60,000 nucleotides of DNA, taken from contig OU612066.1 in the NCBI GenBank assembly GCA_914767715.1, positions 2,735,001-2,795,000 on the forward strand, written 5' to 3'. Of this stretch, positions 28,301 to 43,300 are shown one piece after another. Position numbers and translations under genes: made by a program. The DNA comes from Membranipora membranacea. Its lineage: Eukaryota > Bryozoa > Gymnolaemata > Cheilostomatida > Membraniporidae. The notes below the pieces were generated by a model. It was not told the DNA's origin, did no database searches, and saw only the letters and a program-made list of their open reading frames with translations. Position 1 is the first letter of the stretch, and each line of letters starts with the position of its first letter.

Positions 28301-31300
28301 ATGACGTAGTCCTGTAAAAACGTAATTTTTACTGGGCTAGGTGGCGAGATAAGATTTAGTTACAAATTATTTTTTCTCATGTCAATTATTGCTGCACAAT
28401 CAATCAACGAGCTGCAACTTCATCATTTGATTCAGGTTTTTATTTGTACAACAAATTATACATTCCAGTAGCATATAATAATTTTTGAGATGAAATGATT
28501 TGGGTTAAATATTTTGTCGAAGAGAAGGACGCCGACATTTTGATGAATATCCTGAGCTCACCTGTCTCTAGATTAGAGGTAAAGCAACGAAATTAGGGTT
28601 AATGACCCCTGCAACTCGATATGTATGTAGTGGGTACGTCAAATTCGTAGGTACTAATCTATATGGACTCCTCTGCTCTATAACAGACTTACAGGGAGGG
28701 CCAACTCAAAAGTATACAACCATTTTAATCTAAAAAAATCCATTTTTTGCAAAATTTTAATTTATCTTTTCGCTGATGAATCCTCTATCCTTATTATGAA
28801 GAGAGAGAATTTCTGCAATAAGCCTAGGTGTGCTGCAGGTTTTTTATTTTCTCTCTTAAATATTTTCCTTGTTTTACTGAAGTACTATATAACAATAAGG
28901 GTGTCTGTTATGTTACAAAAGGAAATAATATCTATCTGCTTAATTACTTTTGTATCTATACTCAAAACTTCTAGGTGTATAGCATAAATATATACCAGCT
29001 ATTGATTCTTGATATACTGAAGACAGATAATACCAGAAACCGAGGATATTCAACTATGAGAAAAAAACAATTGCAATACTATGTTAAGGGTAATTAAAAT
29101 GAAAACTCATTTTCAAATGAAATGCAGCTTTTCTATCCTCTGATCAATAATACCCCAAACATATGTTTCAAAATAGCAGTTCATACTCTATATTAACACA
29201 CATTGCAGTGCAGGCAATTGCCTGAGGAGTAAGCTCTGGTCATTTTTCAGTCTATACAATGTTTAAAAACGAGTTTCTTGCATCGATGGCTGAGAAAATC
29301 TGGGTCAATGATAGTCAATAATAAATAAAGCAATCATGAGTCTAAAAGGTGGCTATTTTTATTAGGAATTGTGTGTGTTATCTAACATTTTACATTAATT
29401 TATGTGTCATTTCTAAAAAGGTTTCTCCTCAGTATCAACTTATAATTGTTACAGGCGCTGCCTTTGCTGGCTTTGATCCATCCTATATCTCATGAGGACC
29501 TGCTTAAGAAGTTGAGCAGCTTTGAAGGAAGGAATTCTGAGGGAGACTGCTTCGACGGATTGAATCAAGATGACAGGGACTTGATTCTGAGCTACCGCTC
29601 TCTGATTAAAGACGATGACCCTGAAGATATTTGGACGGATGAAGTTTCAGTTCAGGCGTTTAAGGAATTGACTGATACTGCAGGTGCCCGTAAGTTTTCA
29701 GCCCAGCCAGTGCTTCTTCATTGTGCGATGAAATATGACAACATTCACCTAGTAGGTTGATTTACCATTAGTTGATTTGTTTTCGCTGTGTGGTTTGTGG
29801 TGGCTAGAATGGTGAGCATGCAGATCAATATGACAGATCTGGCAGTTAAGATGGGGATATTAGTGGCATTTCATTACCAAACCCACTTCGACAAGGCTGC
29901 ATGAAAATTCAATGTTGTTAAAGTTTTACACTATTGAGATGGCACAAAAAATAATATTTTTTAGTATAGTAAGCTATAATAGTGAAGCTATGGTGTAGGG
30001 GTTTAGTTTGAATGAAATTGTATTTTTCTTTTTTTTTTTTTCGTTATAGTCATCATATACAGGCCCTCCCATTTAATTAAATATTTTCATGACACAATAC
30101 ATACTGATTGAAAACCCGGCTCCGGCATAAGATAGAAAATTGGGTGATTTTAAGTTGAAGAAAATATTTGGTCTGTTTGTATGGAAAATGAAGAAAATAT
30201 TTCCCTTTTGAGGCAAATTTGAAGCGAAGATCACCTTCATTTACTAACAAACTTTCGCCCAATAATGGCTCAGTTCTTCAAATTTAGGTTTGGTTTTATG
30301 TTTGACAGTGTCTAATATTTCAATTTTTACAGAGGATTGGCTGGCATGGTTTGAGAACTACAAAGAGCAGTACATGCAGAAGAGACAGTCAATGGAAACA
30401 ATTTTGTCCTCAGCTTTTAAAACCAGCCAGAAGTGAGTTGAAATTCGAAAAGTTGATAATACTGCATTCAAATGTAATTCATTGAATGGTTACCTAGGGC
30501 AAAAGGACATCAAGCAGAGGCAACAAACACTGACCAAACGTATGCGCGCAGAACTAATTTAGAAAATATAGGAGTATTAAGTGACAAGGCTGTAGTTCTA
30601 GGTGCTGCAGGGAGGCACTGCCTCTCCTAGAAAGCTAAACAAACTTGCCGGACAACAAAACCGATATCAGAAAACAGCTTAGAAAAGATTACCCAACAAC
30701 ACTAGCAACTAACTAAGTGGCTTTTAAATAAACTTGGGCGGTTCCCCAAATATGCCCCTCTATTCAATTATGCTGTATTCATCCCACACACCTTGTTTAG
30801 TATATAGATGATTGCTGCGGATCGCTTTTGAGCTCACTACTAGCTTGGAAATTACCCTGCCAGCCAAACAATACCTGTGAATAGCTTTAGAACTAGAATT
30901 GGTTTAAACCAGGTTTCTAATTTCTCTTTATTAATGAAGGCTTTGATTATAAAAATTGTTGTAATCATTATCAATTAGCTCCAATATCATCACATGAACA
31001 AAATCAACAAAATGCTGTGATTTATTCATTTGTAGAGCCGATGAAAATAGCCTGAAGGTTAGGTTACAATCTCTGTGGACTAACTTTAATGAGAGAACGG
31101 CAAGGACCGTGAGCGACTTTCTTGGAATACCACATTTGACTCATGTGCTAGATGAGCTCTATGGTTAGTTCTCACAGGTCATTCAAAGTTTGATATCCGG
31201 GAGGGGATTGGAATCTTTCTTTGCTGTATCCTTATTGATTTGACACGCAAACCAGCTTCATTTGAAAATGGCAAACGTTTTGTTAATTATCTAGTATTAT

Positions 31301-34300
31301 ATATATTCCATGTTTATTCTGGAGAAGAATAAGTCCTTAGGACTTGTACCCAGAAAACAGAAAAATTGATAAAAATATGGTGTAGAATTAAAAAGACATG
31401 TAACTAAAAATCAAGAACAATGACAGGTAAAATTACAACGTACACGCAGGCATTAATTAGCAGTAAAACATTACACAAGTTGATACACAATAGCTAGGAA
31501 AAGAAAAGTTAGAACAATGTAGCAGTAGGCTAAAATGAAATGATAAGAACTGACTCATTAATTGAGAAGTTTGAGGACGTGGCTCCGAGTGGCATTTTTG
31601 AATGTAGCAAGGGATTGACTCAGCTTAACATGATTGGGTAATTCGTTAAACTTCTGAGCACCGAAATTAGCTAAAGCAAATCTAAAATTTTCCTTGGATA
31701 GTCTAAACCCAGAACTTTTAGCAAGCCGAGTTTCACTAGTTAATTTCTCGGGGAGCAGATTGGTATCAATAATCGGGACTAAACTATTAACAATTTTATA
31801 AAACGTCAGCAGATACAAATATTCGAAACGCAAAGTTAAAACAGGGATGTTGTAGGTCTTTCGAGTATTATCTTTAGAACTGTTATAGTCTATAATTTTC
31901 AAACATCTATTCTCAATTTTTAAAAATTCTTTTTTGACATAGTCGTTTGTGGTGTTATTTTTTGAAGTGGATGGCCTGAGTAATTGCCTGTTTCTTGTGA
32001 CCACTCATCTCAACTGAGTCCTCTCCGATTGGGTTTTAAATCTTGTGAATGTGCATCTGTCAGCAGTAAAAATACGATATTTGCGACTATCAACCATCTA
32101 GCATACAGCGAGATCTTTGTTAAAGCTGACACTGGTATAGGGGGTATTCTGAGTAGCAAGAGTGCCAGCCACAGGGTACAGTTTCAGAGATGGCCTGCTT
32201 CAAGTATAAGACTTTATAGAGCTTATACTTTACATTGTAACTTTACTTTTTCATGAGTATTTGATTCCACACTTTGTGTTATTTGGGAGGAGGGTGTGAG
32301 GTTGTCAAAGTTTGTGTGCTCTGGTAGGTTTCTGGTTTGAAAAGAAAGGAGAATATAAACTCTCGGCTGTATAACCTTAGGATCTTGAGCTTATTGACTT
32401 CTGATTTCATTTGTTCAGTTCTGGTTCAGATCATTGAATTTTTAAGTTACCAATTGAAATATAAACTATTCTGATAAACGCAACAGATAGGATCCCACTT
32501 GAGCACATGATCTGCTTAAATCAATTTATTTTCACATAGCTATATGGTACACATAAAATTGAATCAACCAATCAGCATCAACCATCACAAACGCTCTCTA
32601 TAATTCGATACCTTCTTGACACATTGATGTTGATGACAATTATAATATCATAATGATATTATATGTAAGAACAAATTTTGGCCAGTTGCCTTTTGAAATT
32701 TCACTCAACAAAGTGAAAAAATTGTATATCATCCTTATTTCTTGCAATTATTCTTTTAGAAGAATCTTCCCGCTGCTATGAAGCAAGGAAGCTGCCAGGG
32801 TGGTTAAATATAGGACCTTCTGCGATTCCTGTATCACCATGTGAGTTGGCATTTGAAGTTTTAGGGGAGTAGTCGTGACATTTTTCAAATTTTAGATAAT
32901 AATATGTTATGAGCATTGACTTTCAGCCTCATTTACGAATTAATTTAGTATGATTATTTGCTAAAAAATGCTTCTCTATTTCTCTTATACTTCATATTGT
33001 CGAAGACAGAAAATCAATATTGACTGATGAGGATATACTCGATTATTTTGACAATTTTTTGACAGTTAACAGTTCACTCTGTCTGTTGGGACAGCTGTTA
33101 TTTTCAAGCTAGTTAATCATCAAACAGATCAAGGCCACTCAATAGGTACTTTCAGGAAAGAACCTTTTGACCTGATATTGCTATCTCAGATCCACAAAGA
33201 AACAAAAGCAAAGTTGGGTTGTTGAGGGAACGCTAGGCCAGAACATCAGTATTCATATTCTTCAAATAATATAACTTATATATTACTCCTTCAGCTGACT
33301 CATACAACATCATTTTGAGCATATACGAGTATGATGCAGAAAAAGGAGGCCCAAGAAGTAGTGAAATTCTATTTTGTCAGCAGGATACCGCAAGCGAAAA
33401 TGTAAGTTAATACGATTCCGTATAAACCTAGCAGCAAGACAATAAATATCAAGAAAAACATGCAACTGACTTTGGTTGTGGGATCTCATGCTAAATACTC
33501 CTGTTGAGCTTAATTACTGTTATACTGGCCCTGCATGCCTCGGCAATATGGGTGCCGAATGTCAATTTTGCAGTCAGTTATTGCCCATCAAAATATTTTG
33601 CATACACCAAAACCGATATAGAGACAAGTGTAAAAGCGGAGCAATCAAGAGAGTGTTAATTATTGCTCAGTTATGTAATTAAATGTATTTGATAGGTGGA
33701 GTTATTTCTACAAAGAGCAGCAAGGGACACTTCTTCCTATCATTGTATGGTTAACTGCCATCTACTAGACTCTAAAATGTCCCGATATATAGGTGAATCA
33801 TTGAAACAGAAACTGGAGTTGAATGAGAACATGAGGATTGGTTTCTTATATGACTCCAAGTGTAAAAGTACTAAGATACGAACACAACTAGAAATGTACA
33901 CAGTAAGATACACACCACCAGCTGATATTGCAAAGATCCAGGAATTTGTCAAACAAATACTGAAAGCAGACAAAAACAAGTGTGCACCAGCAATGATAGA
34001 CAACAATGAAAGGTAATGTTTTAGCCTAGTAAAATATTTAGATTTGGGTGATAAAAAATCTAAACAAGAATATAAAACCATTGTCGCAGATACTGTTGCT
34101 GTCTCATCAGTTTCATAACTGTTACTATAAGTAGGCCTATTCTCAATAATTATGATTTCCCTTGCAGGCTTTGCGTGAGAGTGGTTCTATCAGAGAGGCC
34201 GGGACTAGGGAAATCGCGATGGAAGAAAGTGTACTGCAACAAGGTTTTGTATGTAGAAGGCGTCAGATGCTTAGAAGGGGATGATGTGACTATTCCAATT

Positions 34301-37300
34301 CATCAAGAAGTCAACATTGACTTAATTGTGGCAAGGCTCTATAAAGACCTGGGCTATGATTATGTTGGTGACAAATCAAACACCATACATATTGACATAT
34401 CCCACAAAGTGAGTTAAGCCTTTGAAAAGGTTTTCTTGACACCAGTGTAGATGCTTGCATTTTCTAGCTAAAGTCAGAAAGCTTGTATATCAAGGGCATA
34501 TTGTGAAGCAGTAATGCTTTATGGTTCAAGTCCCTTTACGTTTTTTTCCATTATTAGCTAAAATGTCAACAATTCAAGATGGACATTCTTAATAAACTTG
34601 GGTCCTAATCCTTTTGTGATAAATGTGATATTCCCTTAAATCTCCAAAAATCATAGGAGTCACCTCACTTTCTCACTTCTAGGAAGGAAGCACACATTAT
34701 TATAGAGAGCTAAACACTATCCTGAGTATCAATGATAATAAAGATAATGATTATGATAATAAATACAGGTTCCTCGCCTACACAAGCTCAAAGTTTATTT
34801 CCTATCAAGTTCTGGATTTTTATAAGGCTGTGTGTGTGGTATCATGGTATGAAATGTAAAAATCATTGTTGTTCTCAGTTTCACCCTTATTATAACATTA
34901 ATTGTTTTTGATTTTTAATGAACATTTTTATCATGTATTATGCAAGCACATTACGTTGTTCAACCTCTCCACTGGTGTTAAAAAGAAGTTAATCGTTTTT
35001 GGCTTTCCTGACAGTATTTTTACATTAATGAGCGTGGCATACTCTAACTTATTACAATTTTTTTAAAGGTAAAATCTGGTGTAGATGAGCTCCTGTTCCA
35101 GCTGCTCATACTTGGTCAGATAGCAGATTCTCAGGGCAGAGTTTGGCAGAGGTCAAAGTCGGATTTCTACATAATCGAGTGCCAGCCAGCAAAACAGAAG
35201 GTTTGTAGATGCACCCTTTTTACACAGTCATAGAGAACAATAATCAAGATAATCAAGAACAAGATAAAATCAGACAGCACCATTATTCATGGAAATGCTT
35301 TTAAAATAAACATGTGAAAATTTCTTGATGATTTCCATGAATGCAAAGCTAGCACATTGGACCATCATACTATTTCACTCAATGATTCTAAATTTGACCA
35401 AATCGTTCCGAGTTTGAAGGTACATGCATGTTCTTTTTGTATGTTGCATGTCAGACTACTTTGTTTGATGTTGCCCAGAGCTTAGAGAAAGATGGAAAAT
35501 GATATGCTTGTTTTAGGCCAAACCTGAATAGTTGATTGACATTATCTAGCCGATCAGTTGTATCACCATTGAAATCAATGAGTATATACTACTCTCACTA
35601 GGTGTAACTAGTGAGAATCAAAATCAATTCTTCAAATTAATCTTGTGAATTCAATACTTACCTTACTTATCTAAAATAGCCTCAACTCAACCCGATCATC
35701 TTTCAATTGCACATTACAAATGGAAATTATCAGGAGAGCCGGTAAGTAATCACATGAGGCAGTAGAAAGAATGTTGATTATTAATAATCAATGTAAAATC
35801 CCATACACAGATGGGAGCTACTATGTATTGGATATGAAAACGATTGTTATAATCGATTGTCTTCAAACGCACATGTCTGTCTTCATCTATTAATGATAGC
35901 CATCGTAGACATTAATGGAAATTTATTGATTTTTATTTCATTTGAATCTTAAATTTTGAAGAATGGCTTGAATGCACACAATCTTCTCAGTGTGTTACCA
36001 TGTACACACTGTATATCTCCCCACGAAATACTGATGAAGTACTGGGAGTTAGCCAAGTCGATGGAACAGAATGTCCCAGGCATTCAGATACAGGGTATGT
36101 ATGGTGGAGTAATTGTCACATGTTCCCCTACCCATACCGACTAAGCCATTTACTATAAATTTATATCCAAAAATCCAAAGAGTATCTGTCTTAGTAACAT
36201 TTAGTGGACTAGTGTTTCATATTGACTAAACATTCACATTCACTATACTAATGTGCTAAATTGAAGCCCTGTAATAGAAGTTGGTGCATCTGTAGCCTAT
36301 CATAATAATTAGAATAATTACTTGGCTGTATGATAGGCTACAGATGAACCAACTTCTATTACAGGTTATAGTAAAATTATTTTACTATAACATGTAAACT
36401 TAGAGGAAGTACATCATTACGCCTCAAATATGAAAAAAAACATTTTGTGGATGTCTGCATAATACTTTATAATCACTCATTCAGATTTTGAAAAAGTTGA
36501 CGAAGAGATGAGAGACAGCAAAGGCTGGCGCGATGTTGCTGACGGCATAACTGAGGCTGGAGAGGCAGCTCATATAGACCCGCAAGAGTATGGCCAAACA
36601 GCAGGGTTTTTAGATTCTTTGGATCTGCAAGTTATTATGGAGTAAGTCATAACTTTTAGACTTTATATAACTTGCCTGAAATGAATTAAGATATTGACAT
36701 TTTTGGTTTGTACAGTGGCAGCAGCGTCGATTCATGGGTAACAAGAAACAACCAGACAGAACCTCATTGAGATTAATTGTTCAAGTTTTTCTACTTATTA
36801 TATATTGTTGATGTATGATTGAAACCTTTCTCAAACCTAAGGCAATAAAACCACGTTTTACAGGAACTGTGGCTTGGACAATCCATCTTGGAGTGAACTA
36901 ATGCACTTCATAAGTTTCCTGGGTAATCAACTTGCATTTGTCAAGGAATCAGCAATTTGCAAAGAGAAAAAGAACTCAGAATTCAAGAAAGTGATCCTCG
37001 AGTTTGTCTTCAAAATGGCCAGGGTAATTCTGAAATATATATGATGTTGTTTTTTCCATCAAATTTTGGGAGTTTGGCGATGTTAGTTACCTACCGTATT
37101 GTGTATATCAATGCCAGTTTGAAAATATGTGGAAACTGATGGTCACAATTGCCATATCGCTAGCATACCATAATGTAATATGATTTCATGCTATCATCTT
37201 CGTTTCAGGAATTTTCATCTAGTTGACTTGCCCATCTGCATCGTCAACTTTGACTGATAACATGAGGAACACTCAAAGGTCCACGCAAAGGGATGACTTT

Positions 37301-40300
37301 TGCCAAACATTTTTCATTATAAAGCCTTCTTTTACTCTTTTTTTGTTTTAGGACTTTGCTACAAAATCACTTGATATCGCAGAGGAAGTCCTTGAGCAAA
37401 AAGAGGTATTACACTGCATTACTGTTTTGCGATTTTTGTGAGGAGCTTTATTGCTAGATTTTGAGGAAATGGACTTGAGTGTCTCTCATATCTCTGTTTC
37501 ATTTTGATATCAACATTAAAATCATCCTCAAGAAGAAATGTTGCTGTAGCCATATTAAAGTGACTGGGTTGTCTGAAACTAAAGTATAGTGACCTGGTTT
37601 CAACTTCACAAATACCTTACCCAAAATTTGGTACTATCGTCATATTATTGATTATACTTTGTTGCCATTTCAGCTGGGCACCTCAAACCTCACCATTAAA
37701 TCCAATCGTAAGAGCAAATGGGAGAAGGAGGCACAGCCATATATGTTCTTTTGCAACAATGGAGACTCTCTATCAACTATAGGTCTTGACATACAGAGTT
37801 AGTATTATTGTAAAATATATTTCCCTTATGCATACGCTGTGTAAATATAGTGGTGAGGGTGGGACAGAGTCAGCTTGTGGGATCAGAGGACATGACATTG
37901 TGTAGTAAATAGCGCTTGCTAATTAGCAGCATCAACACATTGTTTTTTTATGGTGAGATTTCACAGTTGCAGTTGCTACCTGCTATTCACTACCAGGCGA
38001 TTGGTGCTGCAGCAGTCACAGAATTATTCATGATTGATTGTCCAAGCCTCCAGCACAGTATATCTTTCACGGGATTGAACTAGGAGAACTAAACGATGGC
38101 TCCACATTAAAATATTAGTTATGATAAATAGTGAAACAATTCCAGTTGACCCTGCAGGTCTGCAGGGAAATCCATAAATTAAAATGACTTTTAGTTTAAC
38201 AGGTTTTGCATAGAATGTCCTTAGGTTGTCAATTCTTTTATTTTATTGTAGAATCCAATGAGGGTTATGACTTGTACAGCTTACATAATTCAGAAACTGG
38301 TGAGATTGTGTCTAAGGAATGTATATCGGGACCACTGAAAACACAGCTCATGCATTGGCTCTCAGGAACTCTGGAGCAGAAACAGCTAAACGAGTATGTG
38401 TCAATACAGGGCCCACTGGTAGTATAGAAATATATGCAACATAAAGGACAGGTTGTCTCAATCTATCCTTGATGTTTGGTCGCAGGGCCTTGATTGCCAA
38501 GTCAATCACATTTCTAGCTACTATGTATGAGGTGTAATTGTTATTTGGCCTCAAATGAATTCCTGTTTTGTCCCTGCCCACATTCATCTTAACTTACCAC
38601 AACTAAAAAGGAAACCAAAGTTTCGCAGCAATGCATAAATGGGTAGTCGAGAATGCACTAGGCAGCGTCAGCCTTGTGCATGACGCGGTGCAAAACTCAA
38701 CGAAGCTGGGTAACACTTGATTTTAGGGGAGGTTCCAAGACATCGCTGTAATAATGATAGAGCACAGGCTAAATATAAAAGGAACAGGAAGCTGCTCTGT
38801 GAGGTTCTATTTTAGCTGAGTTTGAGTACCTGATGGATGAAATGTTTCACAAGAATTCTGGCTGTATAGACAGGTTTCTGAGCTCTTATTTATGTCTCAA
38901 TTCGGAGTTGTCCTCTCTCTAGTTTGGTACATTTAACCCACGCCGCATAGGAAAAACCTGCTGAAAGAGGGTTATCTTGAAAACCGCTTATGTTAGGGAA
39001 AAGCTGATTTTTGATTCAGAGTCTGCACCACTGAAGACCCTGTGGTTTCCAAAACATTGGAGACTTGAATGTTGATCGATCTTAATTTTAGTGACGAAAC
39101 TCATGAAAAATTCTGCCAAATTGTCCGCAAAACTGGCAGAAAATGCTATTATTGACTATCCAAATACTAAAATGATTTCCCAAACTATGTCCATATGAGT
39201 TTTCAATGCTGCAGATTCTGAAACAAAAATCATTTTCATCCTATTATAAGCGGTTATCAAGAAAACCCTCTTTTCAGCACGTTTTTCCTATGGGTTAAAA
39301 GTACCAAACTGGAGAGATGACAACTCCGAACTGAGGCCTAAATCAGAGCTAAGAAAACTGTCTATAATCATCCGAATTAGATTTTGTTTTTTTCCCAATG
39401 CATAAGTTGCAAATCTGCGATGAGAAGTTGTTTGAAACCCTGGTTGCCCATTAACAGACTTCTTCAACTGCCAATAGTTTGTCCTTCAGTCGATGCCCTC
39501 ATACTGTGTCACATTTGAGAAACTTTTTTCAAAGGTAGTGTCGGTTCAATCAGCATTAAATGCTCAATTAGTCTTTTTTGGTGCAATCACCATTAGAAGA
39601 TTCACCCATCCCCATTTTGTGCCTATCACATATACAGCACCAGCAGTCTCACTGTTCTCCAGTCAGGAAATGGCATCATGTACATACTCTCTGGAAGGCC
39701 ATTTTTTTAACTGGTCTGCCAGTATTTCATTTTCCCCCACCTTTCATTGTCAATGCAGAGTTGAGGGCACAAACTGCAAGTTGCTCAGTGGGTATTTTAG
39801 GTCCTCCCTACACAGTTGGTAACCTGCAGCAGTGTATGCTCCATTTCTCATATGACACTCATTTGCATACCTGTATCTTTCTATCGTATTTCCATACCAT
39901 TGTGGGTAATGAAAACTTTACTGGCAAAGAAAATTTTACAGCGACTCAAGAAACTAAGAAACATACCCCAAATTTTCAATTAAAACTAAATTATTATTTC
40001 TCAGGGCACAGTTTCTGAAGTTACTGGCATCAGTGATGATGAAGACAGAGCAGTGGAGTGATGAAGTGAAAGGTATCAGTCAGAAGTAAGAGTTTTCTGA
40101 GGCACCCATTTTGGGCTTGTTTTAGTGTCTCCATTGGCTTATTTCACCATGTGTTCTATCAATGATTACTGCAATATGAATGCTACTCAATGATTATTCT
40201 ATTGCATGTTTCAGTCCTTATGCTGTCATTTATTTTGAAGCAATAGGAACAATTGGAGCAGAAAATGATTTGTTGAAATAAATTAATCTGCGGTTACTCA

Positions 40301-43300
40301 AATCTTTCTATTATGCTTTGATAAATTGGCATCGATACTAAAAGTGCTAAGGAATTAACCTATATTTCCTTAAATACCTGCTCAGCATTTTCATCCAAGA
40401 AATAACCATGCAAAGTATCTGCTAGAAATACTGAGCATGATTCACTTTTGTTGATTTTACATCTTTATCTTTATCCGCATCGCCTTAATATTTTTCATGT
40501 AGTGCCAAATAAGCAGGATCTTCAAATCCACTGTGAAACTCTTAGGCCCTTAGTTATGATGACATATGTATTGTAGAGGAGGACTTAACAAGCTGTTTCC
40601 TGGCCTGAAGGAATTTGAAAACCCAGATCCGAGCTATGTCATAACTATGGACAATGCAAAGAAGATGCTGGCAATTCATGAAAGGTTCAGGTAAGAAATT
40701 TCGGCCCCTTAGTGTTGTTTACTTTTATGTCTCTGTTCATATGCTGATTCAAATGGGAACATCAACCATAATTATATTTTTCAGTTGTCTTGATTATTCC
40801 AAACTTAGAGCTCTGAAGTTGACCTCATGTTCATTCATCATGTTTAGGATAATATAAATTAGCCCAGTTTACAGCAAATGATTTTCTCGTGTTCAGAGCT
40901 GGAATACCTGTCATAATCATGGGAGAGACAGGATGTGGTAAAACCATGTTGATCGAATACATGTCAAAGCTCCAGGTGCCTAAGGACATGAGAAATGAGT
41001 TGTTTGGCAAAACAACATATACAATGAAGGTAAGCTCTGTTCATACCATTTTTTCAAAATGTTTTTGCGTTGCTGGGACTGCATGACTTACTTGACTTAT
41101 GTTGTGGAACTCCTAGTGGAATATTGCGCCAGAAACGCCCTCACCTTTCTCTTCCAGCTTTCACGATCTCTCGCCATCTTGCCAGCCAGCCCACGACTTG
41201 ATGTTGTGTACTTTCATCTGTTTGAGCGCCGTTCTTTGCCAAGTCTCTTTGGGTCGCCCTCTCCTTCGGGTGCCCTCAGGGGCCCACCCAAGACTGGTGT
41301 GAGGGAGAGATTCCTTCTTCCTTAGGCTGTGTCCTAGGTACCTCCATCTTCAAACTTCTATGAGCTGTGAGACTAGTTTCTGCTTGCTGCGTTCACACAC
41401 GTCAAAGTTGGAAGTTTTGGACCACCAATATATTTTCAATATCCGGCGGCAGCAGTACATGTGAAATACTTCCAGTTTTTTCATATCCACTTTCGTCATT
41501 CGCCATGTTTCACATCCATAGAGGAGCACAGGCACCACGTTCGAGTTGTAGAGTTTGAACTTGAGATGGTTGCACAAACTTCATGATCTCCACACCTTGC
41601 TCAGTCTGTAAAAGGCTGTAGTTGCAGAGTTGATGCGGTTCTTGACATCTGCTGCTGCACCACCAGATGAATCAATTTTTGCACCAAGATACAAAAAATT
41701 TTTTACAAACTCAAGTGGCTTGTTGCTGACTGTGAAATTGTTGTTTGATGCAGGGCCCATTACATCTCGATGAATCCTCAAAACTTTCGTCTTTTGTTCA
41801 TTTATGTGCAATCCTGCTTTACTCGCTGTTGTTATGAGCTTGTCTGTAACTGTTTGCATCCCTCCATGTGTTGTAGAAAATAGCGCGACATTGTCTGCAT
41901 AAGCTAGATAATTCAGGTTTGGTTGTAAGATTCCATCGGAGTCCAGTTTGATGTGTCGCTTGTACTTGCTTCATTATGTAGTCTGTAGCCATGATAAATA
42001 ACAGAGGTGAAATTACGCAGCCCTGTCTCACTCCTGATTTTACTTCGAAGTAGTCATCCTCTGCTCCGCCCTGCATTTTACACACATACCCGGTGTAGAA
42101 CGCCCGTGTCCGAGTGATGAGTTTATCAGGGATACCATAAAACTCACTTTCATCATGCTCTGCCGATGAATGCTGTCAATAGCTTTCCTGAAATCAATAA
42201 AATTGACGTACAGGAGCATCCTCCATTCTTCACACGGTTCTATGATGTTCCTCAGTATAAATATGTGGTCTGTACAATTTCTTCCGCTGCGAAAACCTGC
42301 TCGATCTCATCTAGACTTCTGTTCTCCCTAGGGCTCCGGCAATTCGGTGATGTAAAATCTTCAGTAATATTTCACTGATGTAAGGTAGTAGAGTAATACC
42401 CCTCCAATTTGTTGTCTTACTCAGGTCTCCTTCCTTGGGGAGTTTGATGATCACGCCGCGCCTCCAATCTAGTGGGATGTCGTTTTCTCTCCATATACCC
42501 GAGGATGGAGTCTCGAGTGCTGCTGCGCATGAGCTACTGTTACAGCATAAAAACTCTGCAGGTAGCTCATCAATTCCTGGCGCTTTACCATTGCGCAAGG
42601 CTTTGATAATAACTTCAATCTCTGAAAGACTAGGTGGATCATCATCTATCTCTAAAGCCGTACCTGTGTTGGGTATATCCAAGGGGTCCTAAGGCTCTGC
42701 TTGATTAAGAACTGAAAGTGCGCTGTCCAGATCTTTGCTTGTTCTTTGGGGTCATCAACTATTTGACCACTCTGGTCTTTGAGTCTAGCAGTTGATTTCC
42801 GCCTCGTTCCGCTCAGCTCTCTTGTGATATTGTACACTGCCTTCATCTAACCCATGTCAGCAGCTTCTTGTGCAGCTCCTGCCATATCTTCGATGTTGTC
42901 CCTCTTGTCCTTCCGCACACTCTTCTTGACTAACTTTGCAAACTCCTTGTACTCTTCCTCTAGGCGCACTGCTACGCGTCTTGAATGAGTGCCCAAGACT
43001 TTACGCCTGTCTTCGTTCTATCAACTCCCATGATCTTTCTGACATCCAATGTGCAGGTTTTCTGCGCTTTTCTCTTCCTATTATCTCTTCTCCAACATCA
43101 TGGTATGCTTCCTTGATCTTGGTCCATCTTTCATTAACAGGAGTATCTTCCGGTAAGTCCCAAAGTTGACTGAACTGATTCTCCATTGCTGTTGTGAACT
43201 TCTCTTTTACCGTCAGTTTAAGTAGATTGCGATTCTATTTAGCCTTTAGACTCGGCGCTTTACACTTGCCCGCTAGTTTGAGCCGCACTTTTCCAAGGAT

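Noticed and set aside
39493-40018. Two overlapping ORFs of 109 and 146 codons before exon 41
   Set aside because: No recognisable domain. Part resembles 53680-53840 in intron 54, so it is probably repeat-derived; the second ORF runs through the exon 41 acceptor in another frame.
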